From Kiritimatiellales bacterium (GTDB taxonomy: Bacteria > Verrucomicrobiota > Kiritimatiellia > Kiritimatiellales > Pontiellaceae), in NCBI GenBank assembly GCA_021734595.1, contig JAIPIO010000202.1, positions 1 through 7,336 on the forward strand: 7,336 bases of DNA, given 5' to 3'. Shown one piece after another: positions 1 to 6,086 of this stretch. Under the pieces are notes generated by a model. The model had not been told where the DNA came from. It ran no database searches and was given only the letters and a program-made list of their open reading frames with translations. Within the stretch, counting starts at the first letter, position 1. Each line of letters opens with the position of its first letter. The translations under genes were made by a program, and so were the position numbers.

Positions 1-177
1 GTGGAAATTGAAATTACCCGGACGACCGGTTCCAAATATTGGAAAATCAGCACGGGGAGCACATACGAAAAATATGATGCAAACCATGTTCGGTTCAGGG
101 TTCGGCTGGAGCCGGGAAGCAAACAGGAAATCGAATACGAACTGGCGGTGTTTCATGGAACAAGGACGGAAAAATGA
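1..177 (+). CDS. DUF4139-like secreted protein, C-terminal fragment (5' end outside window)
   Basis: An open frame runs from the first base to a TGA at 175-177 and encodes the last 58 residues of a protein whose start lies upstream. The fragment reads VEIEITRTTGSKYW early and RFRVRLEPGSKQEIEYEL near the end. It lines up with the C-terminus of the next gene (VKIEIKRNLGTAYW ... KFTVELQPESKKEFTYQL) and more loosely with that of the third gene, including the conserved YW/QW, the beta-strand pattern and the Pro-x-(S/G)-K turn. It is therefore a third paralogue in the tandem array and very probably the C-terminal beta-sandwich part of a DUF4139-type protein. The GTG at position 1 is an internal valine codon, not a supported start, because no ribosome binding site can be seen and the homology begins mid-domain. 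The function of this family is not known to me. Homology to the neighbours is clear; the family name is inferred from them. Confidence 0.8.
   Translation: MEIEITRTTGSKYWKISTGSTYEKYDANHVRFRVRLEPGSKQEIEYELAVFHGTRTEK
30..44. repeat. TTCCA-N5-TGGAA dyad inside a coding region
   Basis: TTCCAAATATTGGAA is a 15-base near-perfect palindrome with the same outer arms as the intergenic dyads at 2791, 4427 and 4448. Here it lies inside codons for Ser-Lys-Tyr-Trp-Lys of the upstream DUF4139-like gene and has no partner copy beside it. It may be coincidence, or a binding site that tolerates coding sequence. Confidence 0.3.
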
Positions 178-234
178 CCGCAAAGACGCTAGGACGCAAA
201 GAAAACCGAACCCTTGCTTCTTTGCGTCTTCGTG
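178..234. repeat. Intergenic 'CGCAAAGACGC...CTTTGCGTCTTCGTGG' hairpin repeat
   Basis: The 87-bp gap between the first two genes holds an inverted repeat. GACGCAAAGAA (193-203) pairs perfectly with TTCTTTGCGTC (218-228), extendable to 191/230 through one G-T wobble, with a 14-nt loop. A second GCAAAGACGC-like half-copy lies just upstream (179-189), so the left arm is an imperfect direct repeat of the CGCAAAG unit. Sequences of this CGCAAAGACGC/CTTCGTGG style recur as intergenic palindromes in many environmental bacterial genomes, so I read it as a REP-like dispersed repeat. It could act as an attenuator or mRNA-stabilising stem between the two genes. There is no T-run after the stem, so a classical intrinsic terminator is unlikely. 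The dyad is visible in the sequence; its dispersed nature is recalled, not tested. Confidence 0.6.
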
Positions 235-250
235 GTCGAAACAGCAGGTG

Positions 251-259
251 AAAAGGAGG
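251..259 (+). promoter_or_regulatory. Ribosome binding site fixing the start of the 447-aa gene
   Basis: AAAAGGAGG sits 5 nt before the ATG at 265. This selects ATG-265 over an in-frame ATG at 214, which would begin inside the hairpin repeat and would put 17 non-signal-like residues before the signal peptide. Confidence 0.8.
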
Positions 260-264
260 CAGGC

Positions 265-1608
265 ATGAAGAGAATGGGAATGATGATGATCGCGGTCGCG
301 CTGTGCGGCGCGGCGCAGGCGAAGGTGGATTTGGTGACGGTCCCGACGCGCGCTACGGTGCAATTGACGATTTACAACTCGGCCGATATGACGCTGGTGC
401 GCGAGAGCCGCGCATTGACGCTGAAGGAGGGAGACAACAAGCTGCAGTTTTCGTGGGCCAACACGCTGATCGATCCGACCAGCCTGGAAATGCTGCCGAA
501 GCTGAACGCGGACAAGATCGATATCCAGGATCTGGTCTACCCACCGCGCGTAAAGAATCTGGGCTTGTGGAATGTGAACAGCCGCATCAGCGGCAAGTCG
601 CCGGTGGAAATCAGCTATCTGACCAGCGGACTTTCATGGCGCGCGTTCTACATGGGCACACTTACACCGGACGAGAAAAAACTGCGCCTAGAGGGCTATG
701 TGCGGGTGACGAACAACAGCGGCGAAGATTATGAAAATGCACAGACGCGCCTGATTGTCGGCCAAGTTCACATCCTGGATCAAATCGCGCAGCTGGCGCA
801 GCGGGAGCATCCGTACGGCAGCCCGGTATCAATTAGAATGGCTAATCTAGAGGCTGCCCCCGCCAACAGGCCCGAGTTGATGAAGGCCAAACGGGCAATG
901 GTGGCCGGAGCCGTCGCCATGGATATGGCCTATGAGGCAGCGCCCAAAGAGATCAAGAAGGAGGGGTTGAGCGAATATTTCCTCTACACGATCGAAGGCA
1001 CGGAAACCATCCCGACGGGGTGGTCGAAGCGGCTGCCGAGTTTTGATACGGACGGCATCCCGGTGGTGAACCTCTACAAGTTTGAAGAGGAGCGCTACGG
1101 TCAGCAGGTTCGCCGGTTCTTGAGCTTTAAGAACGACGAAAATCACGAGCTGGGCGACACACCGATTCCGGGAGGGTCGATGAAGGTCTACCGCAGCACC
1201 GGCGAGGATTCGCACCTCTCCTACGAGGGACGCTCCAGCTTTAAGTACATTCCGGTGGACGAAAAGGTAGAGCTGGATCTCGGGAGCGTGCAGAACGTGA
1301 TCGTCGAGCCGAAGCTGATGAAGTTTGCGACGGACAAGTACAAATTCAACCGCGGCAATATTTCGGGCTGGAATGAAATCCGCGATTTCAAGGTGGAAGT
1401 ACGCAACACGCGCGCGGTACCGGTGAAGATTGAAATCAAGCGCAACCTCGGCACGGCCTACTGGGACCTGGATAAATCCGGCGACCATGGGACGTTTGAG
1501 AAAGACGACGCCGACACGGTGAAGTTCACCGTCGAGCTGCAACCGGAGTCGAAAAAGGAATTCACCTATCAACTCACTACCTATCACGGCGAAAACCAGG
1601 AACGATAA
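265..1608 (+). CDS. Secreted DUF4139-type protein (447 aa)
   Basis: Predicted exported protein of unknown function. Residues 1-19 form a Sec signal peptide: MKRMG, a hydrophobic MMMIAVALCG stretch, then AQA|K. Residues 31-100 form a beta-rich N-terminal region (VQLTIYNSADMTLVRESRALTL ... FSWANTLIDPTSL). Then come the hallmarks I associate with DUF4139: VEISYLTSGLSWRAFY at 114-129, VTNNSGEDYENAQTRLIVG at 148-166, the strand YFLYTIEGTETIPTGWSKRLP at 238-258 and LGDTPIPGGSMKVY at 296-309. The C-terminal strand pair KIEIKRNLGTAYW and FTVELQPESKKEFTYQL closes the fold. An Ala/Met-rich linker (about 192-230) separates the halves. The start is set by a strong AAAAGGAGG site, and the gene probably shares a transcript with the paralogue 18 nt downstream. 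No catalytic motif is seen, so a structural or envelope role is only a guess. The family call is from motif memory and has not been searched. Confidence 0.82.
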   Translation: MKRMGMMMIAVALCGAAQAKVDLVTVPTRATVQLTIYNSADMTLVRESRALTLKEGDNKLQFSWANTLIDPTSLEMLPKLNADKIDIQDLVYPPRVKNLGLWNVNSRISGKSPVEISYLTSGLSWRAFYMGTLTPDEKKLRLEGYVRVTNNSGEDYENAQTRLIVGQVHILDQIAQLAQREHPYGSPVSIRMANLEAAPANRPELMKAKRAMVAGAVAMDMAYEAAPKEIKKEGLSEYFLYTIEGTETIPTGWSKRLPSFDTDGIPVVNLYKFEEERYGQQVRRFLSFKNDENHELGDTPIPGGSMKVYRSTGEDSHLSYEGRSSFKYIPVDEKVELDLGSVQNVIVEPKLMKFATDKYKFNRGNISGWNEIRDFKVEVRNTRAVPVKIEIKRNLGTAYWDLDKSGDHGTFEKDDADTVKFTVELQPESKKEFTYQLTTYHGENQER

Positions 1609-1626
1609 TTTGAGAAGGAGATTATT

Positions 1627-2745
1627 ATGAAAACAAAATGGACCATCATACTGCTGGCAGGACTCGCAATAACCGCACAGGCGCGGATCAAGATGGTGGC
1701 GCTGCCGGAACGCGGGCATACGGATATCCGGCTCGACAATCCCAGTGCGACGCTGATTGAGGAGGAGCGCGTGCTGACCCTGCAGCAGGGGCTGAACCAG
1801 GTCGATTTTTCATGGAAGGGCGTGAGCATCGATTCGGACTCCATCCGGTTGACCGTGCTCGGCCACCCGGACGACGTCACGCTGCTGAACGTGAGCTATC
1901 CGCCGAATGAAGCCGCGCTGGTATGGGAAATCAACAGCAAGGCGGCGGTGGAGGAGAAAGTGCGCATTTCCTACCTGCTTTCGAACATCGACCGGTTGAT
2001 CACCTACAAGATGGTGGCGGACAAGGAGGAGACAAAGGTCGACCTGAAGAGCTTCCTAGTGCTACGCAATTTTTCAGGCGAGGATTTCGCGAACGCGCGT
2101 GTGCTGCTTGATTACGGCGAAGCTTTTGAGCGCGGTATCCAGCACGAGGAAACCAAGCAGCTCCTATTCCTCAAGGCGGGTGCCGTGCCGATTGAGAAAA
2201 CATGGACGTTCGACGCCGCGGTGAAGCCGTGGGATCCGGAAAAAGTCAGCGGCAATGTCGGTATTCCGGTTTCGTATAAAATAAAGAATGCGCAGGAGAG
2301 CGGCCTCGGAAAGTTTGCGCTCAATGGCGGCAAGGCACGCGTGTTCCAGGATGACGGCAGCGGCAGCACGATCATGCTGGGTGAAGACCGCCCCGCGCTG
2401 GTGCCGATCGGCGAAAAGATGGAGGTCTACATCGGCGACAGCCGCGACATCACGGTGACGCAGAAGAAGATGACGGACACCCGGATCAACATCCGCCGCA
2501 ACAACAAGAACCAGATCGTGCTGTACGATACCGACGAGCTGATCACCGCCAAGATTGAAAACTTCAAGGACAAGCCCGCAAAGCTCACCTTGATCCAGCA
2601 CATCCCCGGCCAGTGGGACATGGAAAAGTGCAACATGGAATACAAGCTGGAAGATGCCTCCACGCTGAAATTCGAGATCGAGCTGCCGCCCAACGGTAAA
2701 AAGGATTTCGAAATGCACTATCACCGCCGCAACATCCGGCCTTAG
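1627..2745 (+). CDS. Secreted DUF4139-like paralogue, shorter form (372 aa)
   Basis: Divergent paralogue of the preceding gene. It begins 18 nt after that gene's stop, with AAGGAG (1615-1620) 6 nt before its ATG, so the two are almost certainly cotranscribed. Residues 1-19 are a Sec signal peptide (MKTKW, IILLAGLAI, AQA|R). The parallel order of motifs shows common descent: RVLTLQQGLNQVDFSWKGVSIDSDSI (48-73) matches RALTLKEGDNKLQFSWANTLIDPTSL of the neighbour, VRISYLLSNIDRLITYKM (112-129) matches its ISYLTSGLSWRAFYMG, and NFSGEDFANARVLLDYG (148-164) matches NNSGEDYENAQTRLIVG. The C-terminus QWDMEKC ... LKFEIELPPNGKKDFEM matches as well. It lacks the Ala/Met-rich linker and much of the central region, making it about 75 residues shorter. 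The conserved W of the SWRxxY motif is replaced (RLITYKM). Function unknown; duplication followed by divergence is inferred. Confidence 0.8.
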   Translation: MKTKWTIILLAGLAITAQARIKMVALPERGHTDIRLDNPSATLIEEERVLTLQQGLNQVDFSWKGVSIDSDSIRLTVLGHPDDVTLLNVSYPPNEAALVWEINSKAAVEEKVRISYLLSNIDRLITYKMVADKEETKVDLKSFLVLRNFSGEDFANARVLLDYGEAFERGIQHEETKQLLFLKAGAVPIEKTWTFDAAVKPWDPEKVSGNVGIPVSYKIKNAQESGLGKFALNGGKARVFQDDGSGSTIMLGEDRPALVPIGEKMEVYIGDSRDITVTQKKMTDTRINIRRNNKNQIVLYDTDELITAKIENFKDKPAKLTLIQHIPGQWDMEKCNMEYKLEDASTLKFEIELPPNGKKDFEMHYHRRNIRP

Positions 2746-2757
2746 CGGAAAAGAGAT

Positions 2758-2805
2758 TTCCCAACCATTGGAATGTGCCCCCGGCGGGCGTTCCAATGGC
2801 TGGAA
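2758..2805. terminator. Composite double-dyad hairpin, possible terminator or dispersed repeat
   Basis: The element starts 12 nt after the stop of the 372-aa gene. It consists of TTCCCAACCATTGGAA (2758-2773) and TTCCAATGGCTGGAA (2791-2805), separated by 17 nt. Each is a small dyad, and the two also pair with each other: CCATTGGAA (2765-2773) is fully complementary to TTCCAATGG (2791-2799), with outer arms that pair except for one mismatch and one bulge. GCCC (2777-2780) can pair with GGGC (2786-2789) inside the loop. The whole can therefore fold as one long hairpin or two short ones. No T-run follows, so a classical intrinsic terminator is doubtful. The position after a gene end and the sequence match to the element at 4427-4462 suggest a shared 3'-end or repeat function. 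Confidence 0.6.
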
Positions 2806-2851
2806 AGCTCGGTCCATAAATCCGTTTCTATTCCCGCCGGATTTGTCTATT

Positions 2852-2870
2852 CTCCCGCTCAACCGGGAGG
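2852..2870 (+). promoter_or_regulatory. Ribosome binding site with possible sequestering stem before a TTG start
   Basis: GGGAGG (2865-2870) lies 6 nt before TTG-2877 and is the only plausible ribosome binding site for the hydrolase. CTCCCG (2852-2857) is fully complementary to CGGGAG (2864-2869) with a 6-nt loop, so most of the Shine-Dalgarno sequence can be hidden in a hairpin. A second TCCCG at 2832-2836 could compete for the same bases. Together with the TTG codon this suggests low or conditional translation. The pairing is seen in the sequence; regulation is inferred. Confidence 0.45.
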
Positions 2871-2876
2871 CGTATT

Positions 2877-4424
2877 TTGAAAGCAACAACTATTGTTTGG
2901 GCAGTAATCCTTATCATTGGGGCAGGTTCAACTGTTGCGCAGACCATACCAGATCCAACCGACACCATCCTGCTGACATCAGCCCCGCCGTACAATGCAA
3001 CCGGCGAACTGTTTATTTCAAAGGCGGACACCAATTCCGTTGGGCTGCACTGCCCCATCCTTTTAGCCGAGGGCTTTGATCTAAACAATACGATGGGCTG
3101 GGAGGTGCTCTATTCCCTACTCGACCAAGAAAACCTGATTGGTGAAATACACGCATTTGGCCGGGATATACTGATCCTGAACTTCACCGATTCCACCGAC
3201 GATATCCTCGCCAATGCTGCGCTGACCGAAAGCGCCATTAGTTACATTAATTCCAACCGGGCCGACAGCACGGACAAATTTACGGCAGTCGGCGTCAGTC
3301 TTGGCGGTCTGACCGTCCGCAAGGCGCTGGTGGATATGCCGAACCATGACGTCGATACCTGGATCAGTTTGGACGCGCCGCACGAAGGCGCCAACATTCC
3401 GCTCGGTCTACAGGAATATATTGAATTTTATGCCCCGTATAGCGACGAGGCCGAGGCCTATTTAATAACCCTTGATCGTCCGGCACCGCAACAGTTGCTA
3501 CTGGTGCACCACAGCCATGCAGACGGACTGGCGGGAGGAAGTCCGACTCACCGGGACAGCTTCGTCGCGGCAATGGATGCGGCCGGATATCCAACCAATT
3601 GCAAAACCATTGCCATCAGCAACGGATCGGGCTTTGGCGAAAAGCATCCGTTCAATCCCGGCGATCTCATTATTCACTGGGAAAATAGTCTTTTTATTAC
3701 CATCGATTCTGACATTCACGCACTGCCACAGACGCTATCGACCGTGTTTTACGGCAACTTTGACTTCTTTGGCAACGGAGACGAAAAAACCGTAACCTCG
3801 TATTACCCCCTCTCCCTTGACAATGCCCCGGGTGGTACGCGCAGTACATTTTTCGAGCTGTATTCAAGCTTGGATTATATCGACGGCAACGATTCCTGCG
3901 TTTATTCCAACCACTGCTTTATTCCAACCGTCAGCGCACTGGGAATTCCGATCGAAAACATTGAATCCAACCTGTCCGCACATGCTGAACTGACTGCCCT
4001 GAGCCCGTTTGATGAAATCCATTACGCCCCCACCAACGAGCCGCATGTGGAGATTAACATGCACAACAAACGCTGGCTGATGCGCGCAGTGCTGGAAGGC
4101 TACGACACCGACCGCGACGGGCTCGACGACTACCAGGAATTTCTGGTTGGAACCGCGTACAACTCCGCCGGCAGCAAGCTGACGGTCGGTGCGGTGATGG
4201 AGGTGCAGTTGATCAACAGCAAGGCGGTGCTCTCGTGGGAGCTTTTCCCGAATACGCAGTATGAAGTCTGGTTTTCCGAGGCGTTGGTCGGCCCGTGGAG
4301 TTCGCTCGAAACCATCCCGCCCTCCACCGACCCGGACATCACCCGGGAGTATGCGCTCGATACGGCGGTGGCTTCTGGCTTCTTCAAAATCGTTGCTGCG
4401 CCCGTCGATCCCGTCACGGATTGA
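2877..4424 (+). CDS. Secreted alpha/beta-hydrolase with C-terminal DxDxDG-type tail (515 aa)
   Basis: Predicted exported hydrolase, probably esterase- or lipase-like; substrate unknown. The TTG start is chosen because GGGAGG lies 6 nt upstream and translation then begins with a signal peptide (MKATTIVWAVILIIGAGSTVA|Q, cleavage near residue 21). The alpha/beta-hydrolase core shows PILLAEGFDLNNTMGWEVLY (about 60-79), the nucleophile elbow GVSLGG at 139-144 with Ser141, and WISLDAPHEGANIPLG at 162-177, a strand-6 pattern common in lipases. CFIPTVSAL at 347-355 precedes PFDEIHYAPTNEPHVEI, where His390 is the best catalytic His candidate and Asp379 a possible acid. Cys341 and Cys347 could form a disulphide. 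After the core, DTDRDGLDDYQEF (410-422) resembles a calcium-binding thrombospondin-3-like motif. It leads into a beta-rich tail of about 90 residues ending GFFKIVAAP, similar to tails I associate with exported proteins of Verrucomicrobia-like bacteria. The gene stands alone on its strand and converges with rng. The catalytic class is well supported, the specificity is not. Confidence 0.82.
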   Translation: MKATTIVWAVILIIGAGSTVAQTIPDPTDTILLTSAPPYNATGELFISKADTNSVGLHCPILLAEGFDLNNTMGWEVLYSLLDQENLIGEIHAFGRDILILNFTDSTDDILANAALTESAISYINSNRADSTDKFTAVGVSLGGLTVRKALVDMPNHDVDTWISLDAPHEGANIPLGLQEYIEFYAPYSDEAEAYLITLDRPAPQQLLLVHHSHADGLAGGSPTHRDSFVAAMDAAGYPTNCKTIAISNGSGFGEKHPFNPGDLIIHWENSLFITIDSDIHALPQTLSTVFYGNFDFFGNGDEKTVTSYYPLSLDNAPGGTRSTFFELYSSLDYIDGNDSCVYSNHCFIPTVSALGIPIENIESNLSAHAELTALSPFDEIHYAPTNEPHVEINMHNKRWLMRAVLEGYDTDRDGLDDYQEFLVGTAYNSAGSKLTVGAVMEVQLINSKAVLSWELFPNTQYEVWFSEALVGPWSSLETIPPSTDPDITREYALDTAVASGFFKIVAAPVDPVTD

Positions 4425-4426
4425 TC

Positions 4427-4462
4427 TTCCAGGCCTTGGAAGAAACCTTCCAGGGCCTGGAA
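4427..4462. terminator. Convergent-gene hairpin built from two TTCCA-N5-TGGAA dyads
   Basis: TTCCAGGCCTTGGAA (4427-4441) and TTCCAGGGCCTGGAA (4448-4462) are each dyads and are also reverse complements of each other apart from one G-T position. Bases 4427-4442 pair with 4447-4462 to give a 16-bp stem with a 4-nt loop (AAAC). The element begins 2 nt after the stop of the hydrolase gene and lies 27 nt past the end of rng on the other strand, the usual place for a bidirectional terminator. Neither strand has a T-run after the stem, so termination would be atypical. The remaining bases to 4489 show nothing recognisable. Confidence 0.7.
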
Positions 4463-4489
4463 ATCAGATGCCGTATTACGTTCGACTCC

Positions 4490-6073
4490 TCACGTGTCCA
4501 CGCTGGTGAAAAGCACTTTTCCGTTATCGTCGTTGGTGATCGAAAACTCCTCCATATGGAAGTGGGCATCGGATACGAAGGTGAGATGCCCGGCGAACTT
4601 CGCCTCGAGGTCAACCAGCGCGGCTTCATCCTCCTTGCGCAGTCGCTCCAACACGGAGGGGTTGACGGTAATGCGGATGGAGTGCGTACCGTTGCGGTCC
4701 TTGCGCAGGCTTTCGCTGATGCGCCGCTGGATCTCCACGCTCATGCTCAGCGTAGATTTGACCATGCCGCGTCCGCGGCAATAGTGGCAGTCGGTATACG
4801 AGGAGGTGTAGATGCTTTCCTCGACGCGCTGGCGGGTCATTTCCAATAGTCCGAGCTGGGAAATCTGCAGGACGTTGGTGCGGGCGCGGTCTTTTTTGAG
4901 CGCTTCCTTGAGCGTGCGATAGACCGCGTTTTGGTCGCGCTTGGATTTCATGTCGATAAAGTCGAGAATCACCAGGCCGCCGACGTTGCGCAGGCGCAGC
5001 TGGCGCGCGGCTTCTTCCGCCGCCTCCAGGTTGACCTGCAGGATCGACTCCTCCTGGGACTTGCCGCCCTTGTGCCGGCCGGTGTTGACATCCACGGCGA
5101 TAAGCGCCTCGGTTTCATCGAACACCAGATAGGCACCGGACTTCATCCAGACCTTGCGGCGGTAGGCGGACTCGATCTGCTTTTCGACGTCGAAGTAGTC
5201 GAAGATCGGTTCTTCGCCGCCATAGAGCTGCACCCAGTTGCGGGAGCGGCGCGAAAACTTGGAGATCACATCGCGGGTGGTATCGAACATTTCGCGGTTG
5301 TCGATGTAGATGCGGTCGATATCCTCGGTAAGGTAGTCGCGCACCACGCGCTCGGCCAGGCCGGGCTCGCTGTAGAGGCAGCACGGCGCCGGCTTGTTCT
5401 GCATACCGTCCTCGATATCCTTCCAGATTTCAAACAGCGTGCGGGCATCGCGGGCAAAGCTGACCTTGCGGGTGCCGGAGCCGGCGGTGCGCACGATCAG
5501 TCCGAGATTTTCGGGTACGGGCAGGCGCGACAGGATTTTCTTAAGGCGGTTGCGCTCCTTCACATCACCGATCTTGCGGGAAATCCCCTTCAGGTGGGTG
5601 CCGGGCATCATCACCAGAAAGCGTCCCGGTATACTCAGGTTGGCGGTTACGCGCGGGCCCTTGGTGCCAATGGCATCCTTGGTGACCTGCACGATGATTT
5701 CCGCCCCGACGGGAAACATTTTCTGCATTTCCCCCGGCTTGTGTTTTTTGCGGCGGCGGGTGGAATGCTTTGACCGTATCCCCTCTTCCTTCTCCAGGCG
5801 GGCGGCATCCTCGGGAATCATGTCCCAGTAGTGAATAAACGCATTTTTCTTCAGGCCGATATCCACAAAGGCTGCTTGCAGGCCATCTTCCAGATTCTGG
5901 ATCTTTCCCTTGAATATACTTCCGACAATGCGGTTATCTTCCTGACGTTCTATATGAAAATTATCAAGCTTGCCGGAATCCAGAATCGCAACCCGCGTTT
6001 CGAGCGGTTCAATATTGATCAGGATTTCCTTGTTCTCACGCTTGTTTTTTCCAATTTTTAATTTACTCAACAT
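4490..6073 (-). CDS. rng: RNase E/G family endoribonuclease (RNase G type, 527 aa)
   Basis: Single-strand-specific endoribonuclease acting in rRNA maturation and mRNA decay in the cytoplasm. The N-terminal segment ETRVAILDSGKLDNFHIER (25-43) leads into an S1-like domain (GSIFKGKIQNLEDGLQAAFVDIG, 51-73) that continues past a lysine/arginine-rich insert (about 88-118) to VQVTKDAIGTKGPRVT. The 5'-sensor/RNase H-like region follows, including RTAGSGTRK (195-203). The catalytic Mg-binding aspartates are Asp328 in IAVDVNTG and Asp371 (or Asp374) in LDFIDM. The zinc-link cysteines are C429-HY-C432. The protein ends about 95 residues later, without the long RNA-degradosome scaffold of RNase E, and its length is close to enterobacterial RNase G (about 489 aa). 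The start is ATG-6073 (MLSKLKIG), 6 nt after AAGGAG; a longer frame up to 6133 lies inside rodA. It is the last gene of the mrdA-rodA-rng operon, with only 10 nt between it and rodA. Confidence 0.95.
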   Translation of the reverse strand: MLSKLKIGKNKRENKEILINIEPLETRVAILDSGKLDNFHIERQEDNRIVGSIFKGKIQNLEDGLQAAFVDIGLKKNAFIHYWDMIPEDAARLEKEEGIRSKHSTRRRKKHKPGEMQKMFPVGAEIIVQVTKDAIGTKGPRVTANLSIPGRFLVMMPGTHLKGISRKIGDVKERNRLKKILSRLPVPENLGLIVRTAGSGTRKVSFARDARTLFEIWKDIEDGMQNKPAPCCLYSEPGLAERVVRDYLTEDIDRIYIDNREMFDTTRDVISKFSRRSRNWVQLYGGEEPIFDYFDVEKQIESAYRRKVWMKSGAYLVFDETEALIAVDVNTGRHKGGKSQEESILQVNLEAAEEAARQLRLRNVGGLVILDFIDMKSKRDQNAVYRTLKEALKKDRARTNVLQISQLGLLEMTRQRVEESIYTSSYTDCHYCRGRGMVKSTLSMSVEIQRRISESLRKDRNGTHSIRITVNPSVLERLRKEDEAALVDLEAKFAGHLTFVSDAHFHMEEFSITNDDNGKVLFTSVDT

Positions 6074-6086
6074 TTTCATCTCCTTA
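6074..6086 (-). promoter_or_regulatory. Ribosome binding site of rng fused to the rodA stop codon
   Basis: On the minus strand the rodA stop TAA (6086-6084) runs into AAGGAG (6085-6080), followed by ATGAAA and then ATG-6073. The stop and the Shine-Dalgarno share two bases, which predicts coupling of rng translation to the ribosome ending rodA. The ATG at 6079-6077 touches the site with no spacer, so the second ATG is preferred. Confidence 0.75.

Noticed and set aside
214..264. 17-codon N-terminal extension of the 447-aa gene
   Set aside because: It would start inside the hairpin repeat and bury the signal peptide; the ATG at 265 has a strong ribosome binding site.
847..1719. 290-codon open frame on the minus strand
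   Set aside because: It lies antisense to two well-supported secreted-protein genes, crosses their junction, and its protein (rich in Arg, His and Leu) has no domain pattern or ribosome binding site.
2806..2851. Promoter for the hydrolase gene
   Set aside because: Several AT-rich hexamers are present, but no -35/-10 pair with proper spacing stands out.
2164..2889. 241-codon open frame on the minus strand
   Set aside because: It is antisense to the 372-aa gene and spans the hairpin gap; the composition is that of a mirror frame of a GC-rich gene.
4295..4849. 184-codon open frame on the plus strand
   Set aside because: It overlaps the end of the hydrolase gene in another frame, runs through the convergent hairpin and continues antisense to rng.
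4931..5773. 280-codon open frame on the plus strand
   Set aside because: It lies wholly antisense to rng, whose catalytic motifs are intact; it shows the Val/Asp/His-rich look of a complementary frame.
5889..5903. TTCCAGATTCTGGAT as another copy of the dyad motif
   Set aside because: It has a mismatch in the outer arm, stands alone, and encodes conserved S1-domain residues of rng, so chance is the simpler explanation.
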